A stretch of 64,000 bases of DNA, taken from NCBI RefSeq assembly GCF_003352085.1, contig NZ_CP025804.1, forward strand, positions 930,001 through 994,000, in the 5' to 3' direction. This DNA is from Sulfitobacter sp. SK012 (lineage in GTDB: Bacteria > Pseudomonadota > Alphaproteobacteria > Rhodobacterales > Rhodobacteraceae). The notes beneath the pieces were generated by a model. It did not search any database and was not told the origin of the DNA. It saw only the letters and a program-made list of their open reading frames with translations. Positions within the stretch are counted from its first letter, which is position 1; the number at the start of each line of letters is the position of its first letter. Below, one piece after another: positions 1-10,004 of this stretch. The position numbers and the translations under genes were made by a program.

Positions 1-735
1 GTCATTGGTCAGGATCATGCCGCCGCGCGGTCCGCGCAGAGTTTTATGCGTTGTCGTTGTGGCGACATGGGCGTGTGGGAAGGGCGAGGGGTGCTCGCCC
101 GCAGCGACCAGTCCTGCAAAATGCGCCATGTCCACATGTAGGTATGCCCCGACCATATCGGCGATCTCGCGCATGCGTTTGAAATCGATCTGGCGCGGAA
201 TGGCAGAACCGCCTGCAATAATCATCTTGGGTTTGTGTTCTTTGGCGAGGGATTCGACCTCATCGTAATCCAACAGGTTGTCCTGTTTGCGTACGCCGTA
301 TTGAACGGCGTTGAACCACTTTCCGGATTGGTTCGGTTTTGCCCCGTGGGTCAGGTGGCCACCTGCATCAAGCGACATTCCCAGAATGGTATCGCCAGGC
401 TGTAGCAGCGCCTGAAACACGCCTTGGTTGGCTTGGGATCCAGAGTTTGGTTGGACGTTTGCAAAGCCACAATCAAACAGCTGGCAAGCGCGTTCGATCG
501 CAAGGTTCTCCGCAACATCAACGTATTGGCAGCCACCATAGTAACGTCGGCCTGGATAGCCTTCAGCGTATTTGTTGGTCATGATGGAGCCTTGCGCTTC
601 CAACACGGCGTTCGAGACGATATTCTCAGAGGCGATCAGTTCGATCTCGTCGCGTTGGCGGCCCAACTCTGAGGTGATCGATCCAAAAACGGCCGGGTCC
701 GAGGCGGCGAGGGAACGGGTAAAAAAGTCGGTCAT
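1..735 (-). CDS. glyA: serine hydroxymethyltransferase, N-terminal part (cut by window edge)
   Basis: This PLP enzyme interconverts serine and glycine and passes the one-carbon unit to tetrahydrofolate in the cytoplasm. The visible 245 codons begin [14 protein letters not shown] and contain the family blocks [25 protein letters not shown] and [11 protein letters not shown]; the lysine of the last block (about residue 231) is the PLP-binding residue. Family members have about 420-430 residues, so roughly the last 40% lies outside the window. The start at 735 is preferred because an AGGAG sequence lies ten bases upstream; an in-frame ATG at 744 sits too close to that site. The next gene, an NAD kinase, is divergent. 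Confidence 0.96.
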   Translation of the reverse strand, partial: MTDFFTRSLAASDPAVFGSITSELGRQRDEIELIASENIVSNAVLEAQGSIMTNKYAEGYPGRRYYGGCQYVDVAENLAIERACQLFDCGFANVQPNSGSQANQGVFQALLQPGDTILGMSLDAGGHLTHGAKPNQSGKWFNAVQYGVRKQDNLLDYDEVESLAKEHKPKMIIAGGSAIPRQIDFKRMREIADMVGAYLHVDMAHFAGLVAAGEHPSPFPHAHVATTTTHKTLRGPRGGMILTND

Positions 736-905
736 GGGCGACATGCTCCTGTCATGGGGGTCATCTGCGTTAGGCGTTTCGTATCGGAAACATGTCCACG
801 CGGAAAGCAGGGAAAGCGACGCTGGAGGTGTTTGTTGCGGCGGCACTGGTCCCCTCGGGAATTATGTGGTTCTTTTGGGGACACCTGACGCGGATCGGAA
901 ACTTC

Positions 906-1667
906 ATGCCCAGCAAGATTGCTTTTGCCGCCAGCCGCGCCCCCGTGGCGCAGGCGGCCCATGCAACGCTTACCCAGCGCTATGGGAATGCCCCGCTGGC
1001 CGAGGCGGATGTCATTGTCGCACTTGGTGGGGACGGGTTCATGTTGCAGACGCTGCATGACACGCTGGAATTGCTAGCCCCCGTTTACGGCATGAATTGC
1101 GGGACCATCGGGTTCATGATGAACGCCTACGCTGAGGATGAACTTGTGGAACGCCTGACCGCTGCTGAAGAGGCCGTGATCAATCCGCTCAGCATGAGGG
1201 CGACACATACCGATGGCCGCCAAAGTCGCGCATTGGCATTGAATGAGGTGGCGTTGCTGCGGGCGGGGCCACAGGCAGCCAAGCTGCAGATCACAGTTGA
1301 TGGGCGTTTGCGGATGCAAGAATTGGTTTGCGATGGTGCGCTGGTGGCGACACCTGCAGGTTCCACTGCCTATAATTATTCGGCGCATGGGCCGATCCTG
1401 CCGATTGGCGCAGATGTTCTTGCCCTGACCGCAATGGCGGCTTTTCGACCCCGGCGGTGGCGTGGTGCGCTGCTGCCCAAAACAGCAAAGGTGCGCTTTG
1501 ATGTATTGGAGCCGGAAAAGCGGCCGGTGATGGCAGATGCGGATGGCACGTCTTACCGGGATGTCGCCAGCGTTGAGATTCAATCGGAGCCCAGCATTTC
1601 GCACCGCATTCTTTTTGATCCCGGTCATGGCCTCGAAGAGCGGTTGATCTCGGAACAGTTCACTTAA
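906..1667 (+). CDS. nadK: NAD kinase
   Basis: This enzyme phosphorylates NAD to NADP in the cytoplasm. The protein has 253 residues, the compact length usual in alphaproteobacteria. It carries the signature GGDGFML, whose Asp43 is the family's catalytic residue, and a downstream [12 protein letters not shown] block that belongs to the substrate-binding core. The frame is open further upstream to about 792, but the ATG at 906 ([10 protein letters not shown]) matches where family members begin; the ribosome-binding site in front of it is weak (GGAAAC). It is divergent from glyA and is followed by a 227-base spacer holding the promoter of the next operon. Confidence 0.93.
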   Translation: MPSKIAFAASRAPVAQAAHATLTQRYGNAPLAEADVIVALGGDGFMLQTLHDTLELLAPVYGMNCGTIGFMMNAYAEDELVERLTAAEEAVINPLSMRATHTDGRQSRALALNEVALLRAGPQAAKLQITVDGRLRMQELVCDGALVATPAGSTAYNYSAHGPILPIGADVLALTAMAAFRPRRWRGALLPKTAKVRFDVLEPEKRPVMADADGTSYRDVASVEIQSEPSISHRILFDPGHGLEERLISEQFT

Positions 1668-1713
1668 AGGTCTCCTCGGATCAAACGGTCTTTCTGGATT
1701 TCACAAATTTGCC

Positions 1714-1762
1714 TTGACATAATACCAAATGGTATCTTATTTGAGGGATACTAAATGGTATC
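1714..1762 (+). promoter_or_regulatory. promoter with two tandem palindromic operators before the arsR-family gene
   Basis: A TTGACA box at 1714-1719 is followed after 17 bases by TTATTT (1737-1742), a plausible sigma-70 promoter. Two copies of nearly the same dyad overlap it: ATACCAAATGGTAT at 1722-1735 and GATACTAAATGGTATC at 1747-1762. Both read GATAC/ATACC...GGTAT with the same AAAT centre and lie 26 bases apart. Their position between and just after the promoter boxes suits autorepression by the ArsR-type protein encoded downstream, which is my inference. Confidence 0.65.
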
Positions 1763-1898
1763 AAGATGGAAGCCGATGACCCCAATGTACTTCTTTGACA
1801 CGCGCTACAGCGAGGCTGCCAACCCTAAGGCGCACCGCACGCAAATTGACGGCTTTCAGAGGTGTTTTTCTGATACCTCTACGAAGGTGCCGTCATGA
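1755..1898 (+). CDS. possible 47-codon upstream reading frame, overlapping the arsR start
   Basis: An open frame of 47 residues begins MVSRWKPMTPMYFFDTRY and ends in a TGA that overlaps the ATG of the ArsR gene (ATGA). A GAGGG sequence lies seven bases before the ATG, so translation is possible, but the start codon lies inside the second operator palindrome. The product resembles no family I know. It could be a leader peptide that couples translation to the regulator, or a chance frame. Confidence 0.25.
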   Translation: MVSRWKPMTPMYFFDTRYSEAANPKAHRTQIDGFQRCFSDTSTKVPS

Positions 1899-2215
1899 GC
1901 CAGATCGAGCACTTGGCGTTTCGCGCGCTTGCAGATCCAACGCGCCGCGAAATTTTGATGCTTTTGGCGCATCAAGACATGACCATCGCGCAGGTCGCTG
2001 AAAATTTCGACATGACGCGGGCTGCGGTTAAAAAACATCTGACCATCCTAAGTGATGGCGGTCTGATTGAGACGCGCGTTGATGGCCGGACGCGTGTCAA
2101 TTCTCTGCAAAAACAAGGCGTGGGGCGTGTTCGAGACTGGTTCGGGTACTTCGACCAGTTCTGGGATGATCGTCTCTCTTCTCTCAAATCAGCAATTGAA
2201 AAGGACAAACAATGA
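1895..2215 (+). CDS. ArsR/SmtB-family transcriptional regulator
   Basis: This 106-residue winged-helix protein has the ArsR layout: FRALADPTRREILMLL at the N-terminus, then the recognition helix region MTRAAVKKHLTILSDGGL and a wing ETRVDGRTRV. No cysteine cluster typical of metal sensing is present, so it belongs to the metal-independent subgroup commonly paired with an AHSA1-domain gene. Its stop codon overlaps the next start (ATGA), so the two are translated together. It probably represses its own operon through the two palindromes upstream. Confidence 0.9.
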   Translation: MSQIEHLAFRALADPTRREILMLLAHQDMTIAQVAENFDMTRAAVKKHLTILSDGGLIETRVDGRTRVNSLQKQGVGRVRDWFGYFDQFWDDRLSSLKSAIEKDKQ

Positions 2216-2625
2216 GCGAGAACACTTTACAGAAAACCGTTTTTCTTCAGGCCACTCCAGCTCAGGTGTGGGCCTATTTGACGGAGCCAGAAAAGCTGGC
2301 GATATGGTTTCACAAGCCGAAAGACGTGCTGGCAGAGGGCAGCTATGAGATGTTTGGGGCCACATCCGGCGACAAGCTGATGTGGGGCGATGTTTTGGTC
2401 GCAAGACCTTTTGAGCAACTTGAATACACGTTTACGATCGCGCCGATGGGCGACAAAGTCAGCACGGTCAAATGGGCGCTACATGAGATTGAGGGCGGCA
2501 CCCGTCTGTCCCTTGAGCACTCGGGTTTGCCGCAGGGTGCGGAGGCATTCGGGCTTACACTTGCGCTCGACAAAGGGTGGGATGATCACATCTCGCGTAT
2601 GCGAACGTCGCTTCACGAAGCTTAG
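2212..2625 (+). CDS. SRPBCC / AHSA1-domain protein
   Basis: This 137-residue protein belongs to the activator-of-Hsp90-ATPase-1-like group of the START/SRPBCC fold. It starts with the usual TVFLQATPAQVWAYLTEPEKLAIW strand-helix unit and ends with the long C-terminal helix GWDDHISRMRTSLHEA. These proteins form a hydrophobic cavity; the ligand is unknown for most members. It overlaps the ArsR gene by four bases. ArsR-AHSA1 pairs are common in bacteria and the regulator usually controls the pair. A strong hairpin terminator follows. Confidence 0.88.
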   Translation: MSENTLQKTVFLQATPAQVWAYLTEPEKLAIWFHKPKDVLAEGSYEMFGATSGDKLMWGDVLVARPFEQLEYTFTIAPMGDKVSTVKWALHEIEGGTRLSLEHSGLPQGAEAFGLTLALDKGWDDHISRMRTSLHEA

Positions 2626-2640
2626 CGTTTTTATGTGGTT

Positions 2641-2676
2641 GAAACACCCTGCTGACCTTATGGCGCAGGGTGTTTC
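2641..2676. terminator. hairpin terminator between AHSA1 gene and prpE
   Basis: GAAACACCCTG (2641-2651) and CAGGGTGTTTC (2666-2676) form a perfect 11-bp stem with a 14-base loop. It sits between two convergent genes and probably serves both; U-runs are short on both sides. Confidence 0.7.
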
Positions 2677-2688
2677 GGCCTCTCGGCC

Positions 2689-4581
2689 TTAGTCTTTGGC
2701 CAACCCAATGGTCTGCAAGGCCACCTTGATCTCATCCAGAATGGCCGGATCATCGATAGTGGCGGGGAGCTTGAATTCTTGGCTATCAGCGATCTTAACC
2801 ATCGTGGCACGCAGGATTTTTCCGGACCGTGTCTTGGGCAGGCGGTCCACCACCAGCGCTAATTTGAAGGCCGCCACAGGGCCGATTTGATCGCGGATGC
2901 GGGCAACACATTCGGCGGTAATCTCGCCGTGAGGGCGGTTAACGCCATTGGTTAAGCAGACAAATCCAACAGGGGCCTGACCCTTGAGCGCATCTGACAC
3001 ACCAACCACAGCACATTCCGCAACGTCCGGGTGACCGGCAAGAACTTCTTCCATCGCGCCGGTACTTAGACGGTGCCCCGCAACGTTAATCACGTCATCG
3101 GTGCGCGCCATGATATAAAGATATCCGTCTTCATCGATCATGCCTGCATCGCCGGTTTCATAAAAACCGGGAAAGGTGGTCAGGTAGGATTTGCGAAACC
3201 GGTCTTCGGCATTCCAAAGCGTTGGTAAAGTCCCTGGAGGCAGGGGCAACTTGATCGCAATGGCGCCCAACGTGCCCGGTTTTTGCGCATGGCCTGCTTC
3301 GTCGAGGATATGAACTTCGTAGCCTGGCATTGGGACGGTGGGCGATCCGATCTTAACGGGAAGCGCCTCCAGTCCAGCGGGATTGCCCGCGATGGTGAAG
3401 CCGGTTTCGGTTTGCCACCAGTGATCATAGACTGGTTTGCCCAACACATCCTGCGCCCAGATGATCGTATCCGGATCGGCGCGTTCGCCCGCGAGGTAGA
3501 GCGCGCGCAGGCAAGAGATGTCATATTTCGCCAGCTCAAGCCCTTTGGGGTCCTCGCGTTTAACGGCGCGGATTGCAGTGGGTGCGGTGAAAAAGCTGCG
3601 CACGTTATGTTCTGAAATCACCCGCCAGAATGTGCCCGAGTCTGGCGTACCAACCGGCTTGCCTTCGAACACCACGGTGGTGTTGCCGTGAATCAGCGGC
3701 GCATAGGTGATGTAGCTATGTCCCACGACCCAACCCACGTCTGAGGCTGCCCAAAACACATCGCCGGGGTCCACGTTGTAGATGTTCTTCATCGTCCAAT
3801 TGAGTGCGACCAGATGGCCTGCTGTTGCGCGCACAACGCCTTTGGGCGCTCCCGTGGTCCCAGAGGTGTAGAGGATATAGGCAGGGTGATTGCCTTTGAC
3901 CGGAACGCAAGGTGCCGGATCTACGCCTTCTTGCGCGGCGTACCAATCAAGATCGCGGCCCTCGATCAGATCGCAGGGGGCTTGGTCACGTTGAAGGATC
4001 AGGCAGAAGTCAGGCTTGTGGGTGGCCAATTCAATGGCACCGTTCAACAAAGGTTTGTAGGCAACAATGCGCCCCGGCTCCACGCCGCAGGAGGCCGCGA
4101 TAATTGCTTTAGGCGTGCAATCGTCAATGCGCACGGCCAACTCGTTTGCAGCAAACCCACCAAAGACGACGGAATGCACTGCACCGATGCGCGCGCAGGC
4201 CAGCATTGCTTCGATCGCTTGGGGAACCATCGGCATATAAATGATGACGCGGTCGCCATGGCCAACGCCTTGGGCCACCAACGCGCCTGCAAGGGAGGCG
4301 ACGCGGGTTTGCAGATCGGCAAAGGAGATTTTTTCTTGTGTGCCGGTGATGGGGCTGTCGTGGATGATCGCAATTTGCGCGCCACGGCCCTGTTCTACAT
4401 GACGGTCAACGGCGTTGTAGCACCCGTTCACTTCGGCATCGGCATACCATTCATAAAGGTCATTGCCGCGCTCAAACAGCGCTTGCGTGGGCGGTGTGAT
4501 CCAGTCGATCGCTTGCGCCTGATCTAGCCAATAGGTCTCTGGATCGGCTTTCCACCGGCTATAGGTCTCGCGGTATCCCAT
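2689..4581 (-). CDS. prpE: propionate-CoA ligase (PrpE-type)
   Basis: This 630-residue member of the ANL superfamily activates propionate (and more weakly acetate) to the CoA thioester via the acyl-adenylate. The N-terminus MGYRETYSRWKADPETYW, the P-loop-like YTSGTTGAPKGV near residue 235, the YDHWWQTETG block and the C-terminal PKTRSGKILRATM, whose lysine is needed for adenylation, are all present. The length equals that of known PrpE enzymes, and PrpE fits better than acetyl-CoA synthetase. The start at 4581 is chosen over an in-frame ATG at 4605 because a GGAGG site lies just upstream of it. It is a single gene, divergent from the porin-like gene. Confidence 0.92.
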   Translation of the reverse strand: MGYRETYSRWKADPETYWLDQAQAIDWITPPTQALFERGNDLYEWYADAEVNGCYNAVDRHVEQGRGAQIAIIHDSPITGTQEKISFADLQTRVASLAGALVAQGVGHGDRVIIYMPMVPQAIEAMLACARIGAVHSVVFGGFAANELAVRIDDCTPKAIIAASCGVEPGRIVAYKPLLNGAIELATHKPDFCLILQRDQAPCDLIEGRDLDWYAAQEGVDPAPCVPVKGNHPAYILYTSGTTGAPKGVVRATAGHLVALNWTMKNIYNVDPGDVFWAASDVGWVVGHSYITYAPLIHGNTTVVFEGKPVGTPDSGTFWRVISEHNVRSFFTAPTAIRAVKREDPKGLELAKYDISCLRALYLAGERADPDTIIWAQDVLGKPVYDHWWQTETGFTIAGNPAGLEALPVKIGSPTVPMPGYEVHILDEAGHAQKPGTLGAIAIKLPLPPGTLPTLWNAEDRFRKSYLTTFPGFYETGDAGMIDEDGYLYIMARTDDVINVAGHRLSTGAMEEVLAGHPDVAECAVVGVSDALKGQAPVGFVCLTNGVNRPHGEITAECVARIRDQIGPVAAFKLALVVDRLPKTRSGKILRATMVKIADSQEFKLPATIDDPAILDEIKVALQTIGLAKD

Positions 4582-4667
4582 GACGTGCCCTCCTCGCAGT
4601 CGCATATGATTGTGTTAATCAGGCGCGAGGCACGGAGCAAGGGATATGCAGCTAAAGGGCATAATTG

Positions 4668-4691
4668 TGGATAGGAATTTACAACTATCCA
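4668..4691. promoter_or_regulatory. inverted repeat in the prpE / ompV spacer
   Basis: TGGATAG (4668-4674) and CTATCCA (4685-4691) are a perfect 7-bp inverted repeat with a 10-base centre, in the 225-base divergent spacer. Its size suits a dimeric regulator. Which of the two genes it would control is unknown. Confidence 0.35.
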
Positions 4692-4806
4692 TACATGATC
4701 GTTAAGTAATTTTCGCAAATCAGGCGTATACAAAGCGAGAGGTTTTGGCGTATAATCGGCTTTGATTGCTGTATGTTGTGCAGTTGTGTTCTCAGGTGAT
4801 TAGAAT

Positions 4807-5589
4807 ATGCGAGCCTTCCCGAAATTTTCTACGACCCTCGCGCTGAGCGTTGCGTGCGCATTTGGTGCCGCTTTACCTGGTGCTGCACAAGAACGGTCGT
4901 TCAACTTTGCCTTGGGCGCAGGGGTCAGCAATGAGCCGGCCTATCCGGGGGCTGACAGCAATAGAACGAGACCTGATTTCGCTTTTACCTTTGGTGCGGT
5001 GGAGTGGGGTCCTATTGAACAAGGCAGCCGCATAGGGTCCATTCCAAGCAATGGTCTTGCGTTGCGTGGGTCTTTTCGCATTGTCGGATCGCGAGATTCA
5101 GGTGACAACTCTGAGCTTGCAGGCCTCAAGGACATCGATACTGCGGTCGAACTGGGTTTAGGGGCTGTATACCGCGGCGACAACGTCCGAGTCTTTGGCG
5201 GCGTGCGTCAAGGATTTGGTGGTCATGAAGGCGTGACTGGCACCTTGGGCGCGGATGTCATCTTTCGCCCAGGCTCCAAGTGGACCATCAGCGCAGGGCC
5301 ACGGATTAATTTTGGCAACTCCGAATACGCCTCGACCTATTTTGGCATCAGCCAAGAGGAATCAGCAGCATCGCAGTTCGGAGCCTATGAGGCTGAGGGC
5401 GGCGTGCTGGGAGCAGGTTTTTCCGTTATTGCGGCCTATCAGCTTGACCAACGCTGGGCAGTCGGAGGCCAAATCGGCTATGAAAGACTGCTTAACGACG
5501 CAGGTAACAGCCCGATCACACAATTAGGCTCTAATGATCAGTGGACGTTGCGCTTGGGGCTAAGCCGTTCTTTCGACCTGCAGTTCTAA
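4807..5589 (+). CDS. MipA/OmpV-family outer-membrane protein
   Basis: This 260-residue protein begins with a clear Sec signal peptide (hydrophobic stretch TLALSVACAFGAAL, likely cleavage near AAQ-E). The mature part is a series of amphipathic, alternating segments rich in Gly, Phe and Tyr and ends in a terminal Phe (SRSFDLQF), as expected for an outer-membrane beta barrel. Blocks such as NEPAYPGADSNRTRPDF and the final LGLSRSFDLQF match the MipA/OmpV family, which has roles in scaffolding of murein enzymes or passive permeation. Substrate or partner cannot be told. It stands alone between prpE and a short reading frame. Confidence 0.85.
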   Translation: MRAFPKFSTTLALSVACAFGAALPGAAQERSFNFALGAGVSNEPAYPGADSNRTRPDFAFTFGAVEWGPIEQGSRIGSIPSNGLALRGSFRIVGSRDSGDNSELAGLKDIDTAVELGLGAVYRGDNVRVFGGVRQGFGGHEGVTGTLGADVIFRPGSKWTISAGPRINFGNSEYASTYFGISQEESAASQFGAYEAEGGVLGAGFSVIAAYQLDQRWAVGGQIGYERLLNDAGNSPITQLGSNDQWTLRLGLSRSFDLQF

Positions 5590-5697
5590 GTCGCGTTGTG
5601 ATATAGCGGCACGAGATGAACGGTCCGCTAAACAAGCGACCATAACAGGGGCTACGCATCAGGCGCTGCCCCGTCTTTTGACAAAAGTTCAATAAAT

Positions 5698-5808
5698 ATG
5701 GCCACCGAGCCCGTGAGTAAAAAGAAAACGATCAAGCGGACCCCCGGTCTGGCACCGGAGTTGGTGTTGAAATCGGACGAAGGACAACCGCAGCCCGAAG
5801 AGAAATAG
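5698..5808 (+). CDS. small basic hypothetical protein (36 residues)
   Basis: A 36-codon frame reads MATEPVSKKKTIKRTPGL and ends in the acidic tail EGQPQPEEK. It runs in the same direction as the porin gene and ends just before a strong terminator, which places it at the end of a transcript. The basic N-terminal half followed by an acidic tail looks like a real short protein, but the ribosome-binding site is poor. No family is recognised. Confidence 0.4.
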   Translation: MATEPVSKKKTIKRTPGLAPELVLKSDEGQPQPEEK

Positions 5809-5826
5809 GCGAAAGCCTGACAAAAG

Positions 5827-5855
5827 CGCCGCCCCTCGGTCCACCAGGGGCGGCG
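5827..5855. terminator. bidirectional terminator between the small gene and maeB
   Basis: CGCCGCCCCT (5827-5836) pairs with AGGGGCGGCG (5846-5855) in a perfect 10-bp GC stem with a 9-base loop. T-rich bases follow on both strands, so it can stop both the small plus-strand gene and the malic enzyme gene. Confidence 0.8.
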
Positions 5856-5862
5856 TTTGGCG

Positions 5863-8136
5863 TTAGCCGTATTGCGCGACCGGGGTGCCGGCGATAGCCC
5901 CCATGTTCAACAGGCCGCGCGCCGTGATCGAAGGGCTGACGATATGGGCGCGGTTGCCCATACCCATCAGGATCGGACCAACTTCCAGTCCGCCCCCCTT
6001 CATTTTCAAGATGTTACGCACGCCAGACGCTGCATCTGCATGTGCAAAGACCAATACGTTCGCGGCGCCTTCCATGCGGTTTTGGGGAAACAGACGCTTG
6101 CGCAGTTCCGGGTCCAGCGCAGTATCGATGTTCATCTCGCCTTCATAAGAAAAGTCGTTATTGCCGGCGTCCAACAGCTCAATCGCGGCGCGTAAGCGTC
6201 CACCAGTGCCTTCGCCCTGATTGCCGAACTGGCTTTGTGAGCACAGCGCCACTTTTGGCTCAATCCCAAATCGCCGCACATGCCGCGCAGCACCTATCGC
6301 GATTTCGGCAATCTGCTGTGGGTTTGGATGCAGATGAACTTGGGTGTCTGCAATGAACAGCGGGCCATCCTCTAGGATCATCATCGAAAGCGCACCATGC
6401 GGGCGCAGACCGTCACGTCCCAGCACTTGCTGGATGTAATTCAGGTGCCAGCGGGTTTCGCCGAAAGTGCCGCAAATTATGCTGTCGGCCTCGCCTCGGT
6501 GCACCATGACCGCTCCAATTGCGGTCGTATTGGTCCGCATCACGGCGCGCGCGATATCTGGCGACACACCCTGTCGCGCCATCAAGGCGTGATAGGTTTC
6601 CCAGTAATCCCGGTAGCGCGGATCGTTTTCGGGGTTCACGAGGTCAACGTCTTGGCCCAGGCGGATGTTCACACCGGTCTTTTCCAACCGGCGCTCAATT
6701 ACTTCTGGGCGGCCGATCAAGATTGGACGTTCGGTGGTTTCTTCCAGCATGGCTTGCGCCGCACGCAGCACGCGTTCGTCTTCGCCTTCGGCAAACACAA
6801 TGCGGCGAGGGGCCGAGCGGGCAGCCTGAAACACCGGACGCATGAGCATTGCGGATTTGAAAACAGATCCGTCCAGTTTGACCTTATACGCATCCATATC
6901 TTCGATTGGCCGCGTGGCCACACCGGTTTCCATCGCGGCCTTTGCCACAGCAGAGGACACAATGCCGACAAGGCGTGGATCAAAAGGTTTCGGGATCAGA
7001 TAATCCGCACCAAAGGTTAGTTGTTCGCCTTGATAGGCGGCAGCGGCCTCAGCCGAGGTTGTCGCGCGGGCGAGGGCGGCAATACCTTGGATACAGGCAA
7101 TTTTCATCTCGTCATTTATCGTCGTCGCACCAACATCCAGCGCGCCGCGAAAGATGAACGGAAAACACAGCACGTTGTTGACTTGATTGGGGAAATCCGA
7201 CCGTCCGGTCGCGATGATCGCACCGGGTGCAACCGCGCGCGCCAGATCTGGCATGATCTCAGGGTTTGGATTGGCGAGGGCAAAGATGATCGGGCGCTCA
7301 ACCATCTTTTCGACCATTTCAGGCGTCAGCACGTTTGGTCCTGATAAGCCTAGGAATAGATCGGCGTCTGGGATTACATCAGCCAATGTCCGAAAATCCG
7401 ACTTTTGCGCATATTCAGATTTGATCGGATTCATGTCCTCGGTTCGGCCTTCGTAAACCAATCCGTGTACGTCACACAGCCACACATTCTCACGCTTAAC
7501 ACCCAGCTTGAGCAGCATGTTCAGGCACGCAATGCCGGCGGCACCGCCACCAGTTGAGACGATTTTGATGTCTTCAAATTTCTTGCCCACCACAAACAAC
7601 GCGTTGGTGGCTGCGGCCCCCACGACGATGGCGGTGCCGTGTTGATCGTCATGGAAAACAGGGATGTTCATGCGTTCGCGGCAAATCCGCTCAACGGTAA
7701 AGCAATCGGGTGCTTTGATGTCTTCGAGGTTGATCGCCCCAAACGATGGTTCCAGCGCACAGACGATATCGGCGAGTTTTTCGGGGTCAGCCTGGTCTAC
7801 TTCGATATCAAAACAGTCAATGTTGGCAAACTTTTTGAACAGGACAGCCTTGCCCTCCATTACGGGTTTTGAGGCCAGTGCGCCAATGTTGCCCAACCCC
7901 AGCACCGCCGTGCCGTTGGTGACAACTGCGACCAGATTGCCGCGCGATGTGTAGCGGGCTGCGGTGGTTGGATCGGCCTTTATTTCAAGGCAGGCCTCGG
8001 CGACGCCGGGCGAGTAAGCGCGGGCCAGATCGCGACCGTTAGCCAGTGGTTTTGTGGCTCGGATTTCCAGTTTTCCGGGTTTGGGAAACTCATGGTAATC
8101 GAGCGCAGCCTGACGTGCTTTGTTGGTGTCATTCAT
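5863..8136 (-). CDS. maeB: NADP-dependent malic enzyme with C-terminal phosphotransacetylase-like domain
   Basis: This 757-residue protein decarboxylates malate to pyruvate with reduction of NADP, linking the TCA cycle to pyruvate and acetyl-CoA. Residues to about 430 form the malic enzyme part, with [36 protein letters not shown] and the dinucleotide site [12 protein letters not shown]. The rest resembles phosphotransacetylase; in MaeB proteins this part is regulatory, binding acetyl-CoA, rather than catalytic. The start at 8136 (MNDTNKARQ) is chosen because a GGGGAG site lies upstream; the longer frame lacks one. It is divergent from cdd. Confidence 0.95.
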   Translation of the reverse strand: MNDTNKARQAALDYHEFPKPGKLEIRATKPLANGRDLARAYSPGVAEACLEIKADPTTAARYTSRGNLVAVVTNGTAVLGLGNIGALASKPVMEGKAVLFKKFANIDCFDIEVDQADPEKLADIVCALEPSFGAINLEDIKAPDCFTVERICRERMNIPVFHDDQHGTAIVVGAAATNALFVVGKKFEDIKIVSTGGGAAGIACLNMLLKLGVKRENVWLCDVHGLVYEGRTEDMNPIKSEYAQKSDFRTLADVIPDADLFLGLSGPNVLTPEMVEKMVERPIIFALANPNPEIMPDLARAVAPGAIIATGRSDFPNQVNNVLCFPFIFRGALDVGATTINDEMKIACIQGIAALARATTSAEAAAAYQGEQLTFGADYLIPKPFDPRLVGIVSSAVAKAAMETGVATRPIEDMDAYKVKLDGSVFKSAMLMRPVFQAARSAPRRIVFAEGEDERVLRAAQAMLEETTERPILIGRPEVIERRLEKTGVNIRLGQDVDLVNPENDPRYRDYWETYHALMARQGVSPDIARAVMRTNTTAIGAVMVHRGEADSIICGTFGETRWHLNYIQQVLGRDGLRPHGALSMMILEDGPLFIADTQVHLHPNPQQIAEIAIGAARHVRRFGIEPKVALCSQSQFGNQGEGTGGRLRAAIELLDAGNNDFSYEGEMNIDTALDPELRKRLFPQNRMEGAANVLVFAHADAASGVRNILKMKGGGLEVGPILMGMGNRAHIVSPSITARGLLNMGAIAGTPVAQYG

Positions 8137-8302
8137 GGTGCGGTCGCTCCCCTTCAGAAGATGGTTTAGTGTTAAACTAGTTTTGTGGCCCCGCCAACAC
8201 GGCATTTGCTGAGGGGCGGTATTGGAAGAATTGAAATCACCTCTCGCATCTTGAGGGCGTCGCTTTTATGGTTTTCCTCAAAGCAGCAAATGGGAGGCAT
8301 GG

Positions 8303-8698
8303 ATGACACAGGATTTGCGGGATGCGGCAACAGCAGTGCGCAAAAACGCGCACACGCCCTATTCCAACTTTAAGGTGGGGGCTGCGATCCGAGGCGCGTC
8401 CGGTGCGCTCTATTTGGGATGCAACGTCGAAAATGTCGCCTATCCAGAAGGCACCTGTGCCGAAGCAGGTGCGATTGCTGCGATGGTTGCTGCAGGTGAG
8501 ACAAAATTGACTGAGGCCTATGTGATTGCCGGTAGCCCTATGCCCGTGACGCCTTGCGGTGGGTGCCGCCAAAAACTCGCGGAATTTGGCGCAGGCGAGG
8601 TTGTTGTGACCATGGCCACCACTGGCGGCGCTGAGCAACAGATGACCTTGGCTGAGTTGTTGCCTGGCGCCTTTGGTGCCGCGCATATTGCGGGCTAA
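8303..8698 (+). CDS. cdd: cytidine deaminase
   Basis: This 131-residue zinc enzyme deaminates cytidine and deoxycytidine to uridine and deoxyuridine. Cys52-Ala-Glu54 (TCAEAGA) and the pair Cys85/Cys88 (PCGGCRQ) supply the three zinc ligands and the catalytic glutamate. The short form, about 130 residues, is the tetrameric type. A GGGAGG site lies six bases before the ATG. It is the first gene of the cdd-deoA-deoB-upp salvage operon, and the stop is only four bases before deoA. Confidence 0.94.
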   Translation: MTQDLRDAATAVRKNAHTPYSNFKVGAAIRGASGALYLGCNVENVAYPEGTCAEAGAIAAMVAAGETKLTEAYVIAGSPMPVTPCGGCRQKLAEFGAGEVVVTMATTGGAEQQMTLAELLPGAFGAAHIAG

Positions 8699-8702
8699 GG
8701 GT

Positions 8703-10004
8703 ATGAGCGCACGCACAATTCTGGCCAAGCTGCGCCACGGAACAGCCCCTAACGTGAGCGAGTTGGCGTGGATGGCCCAGGGATTGGCCGACGGATCCGT
8801 GAGCGATGCGCAAGCCGGTGCTTTTGCCATGGGCGTCTGCCGCAACGGGTTGGATGAACCGGGCCGTGTGGCGCTGACTCAAGCCATGCGGGATTCAGGG
8901 CGCGTGCTGAGTTGGGACTTAGACGGGCCGGTGCTGGACAAGCATTCCACGGGTGGCGTGGGCGACTGCGTGAGTTTGGTTTTGGCCCCGGCGCTTGCGG
9001 CTTGTGGTGCCTATGTGCCGATGATTTCAGGCCGGGGGCTGGGCCACACGGGCGGCACGCTCGACAAGCTTGAGGCGATCCCGGGCGTCGCGACAATGCT
9101 CGATGAGCCAAGAATGCGGGATGTGGTCGCGCAAGCGGGCTGTGCCATTGTTGGTGCCACGGCGGATATCGCGCCAGCGGACAAGCGGCTTTATGCGGTG
9201 CGTGATGTGACCTCCACGGTGGACAGCCTTGATCTAATCACGGCCTCAATCTTGTCGAAAAAGCTGGCGGCAGGATTAGATGGATTGGTGCTGGACGTCA
9301 AAGTTGGGTCTGGTGCTTTTATGAAGGACCTAGATGCCGCGCGCGCGTTGGCACAGGCTTTGACGCAAACGGCCAATCAGGCGGGATGCCCTACGACCGC
9401 GTTGATCAGCGATATGAACCAGCCGTTGGTGCCGAGCTTGGGCAATGCGTTGGAAATTGCCGAAGTCATGCACGCGCTTAACGGCGATGCCAGCAGCCCC
9501 ATCAGTCAACTAAGTGCGGCGCTGGGCGGTGGTTTGCTGGCCCAAGCGGGGCTGGCTGCAGATGTGGATGCAGGCGAAGCCGCGATTTTGGATGCGATCC
9601 GCAATGGTGGTGCCGCGGAACGATTTGGCCGCATGATCGCTGCAATGGGTGGCCCGGTGCAGTTTGTTGAGAATTGGCGGCGCTTTTTGCCTGAGGCGAC
9701 GGTGATCCGCGCAGTGACTTCACACATTTCGGGGCACGTGCAGGCCATCGACGGCGAAGCATTGGGATTCGCGGTTGTCAATCTGGGCGGTGGACGCGTG
9801 GTGGAAAGCGATGTGGTCGATCCCGCTGTTGGTCTGTCGGAGGTGCTACGGTTAGGTGCGCCTGTGGCCAAAGGGCAAACACTTGCTGTTATTCATGCCG
9901 CGCGACCGGGCGACGCGGACCGCGCGGTAAAAGATGTGCGCGCGGCATTTACGGTAGGCGATGCACGCAAGACTGCACCGCTGGTGATTGAGAGGGTAGG
10001 GTAA
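8703..10004 (+). CDS. deoA: thymidine phosphorylase
   Basis: This 433-residue enzyme cleaves thymidine with phosphate to thymine and 2-deoxyribose 1-phosphate. The signature [13 protein letters not shown] (phosphate binding), the [17 protein letters not shown] block and [14 protein letters not shown] are intact, so it should be active. The start at 8703 follows an AAGGG site directly after cdd. Its stop overlaps the deoB start (TAATG). In the salvage operon it feeds deoxyribose 1-phosphate to DeoB. Confidence 0.95.
   Translation: MSARTILAKLRHGTAPNVSELAWMAQGLADGSVSDAQAGAFAMGVCRNGLDEPGRVALTQAMRDSGRVLSWDLDGPVLDKHSTGGVGDCVSLVLAPALAACGAYVPMISGRGLGHTGGTLDKLEAIPGVATMLDEPRMRDVVAQAGCAIVGATADIAPADKRLYAVRDVTSTVDSLDLITASILSKKLAAGLDGLVLDVKVGSGAFMKDLDAARALAQALTQTANQAGCPTTALISDMNQPLVPSLGNALEIAEVMHALNGDASSPISQLSAALGGGLLAQAGLAADVDAGEAAILDAIRNGGAAERFGRMIAAMGGPVQFVENWRRFLPEATVIRAVTSHISGHVQAIDGEALGFAVVNLGGGRVVESDVVDPAVGLSEVLRLGAPVAKGQTLAVIHAARPGDADRAVKDVRAAFTVGDARKTAPLVIERVG

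Noticed and set aside
3814..4527. 237-codon open frame opposite prpE
   Set aside because: It is antisense to a clear propionate-CoA ligase gene, has His/Cys/Arg-rich low-plausibility composition and no family features.
6397..7020. 207-codon open frame opposite maeB
   Set aside because: Shadow of the malic enzyme gene; composition is typical of antisense frames in GC-rich DNA.
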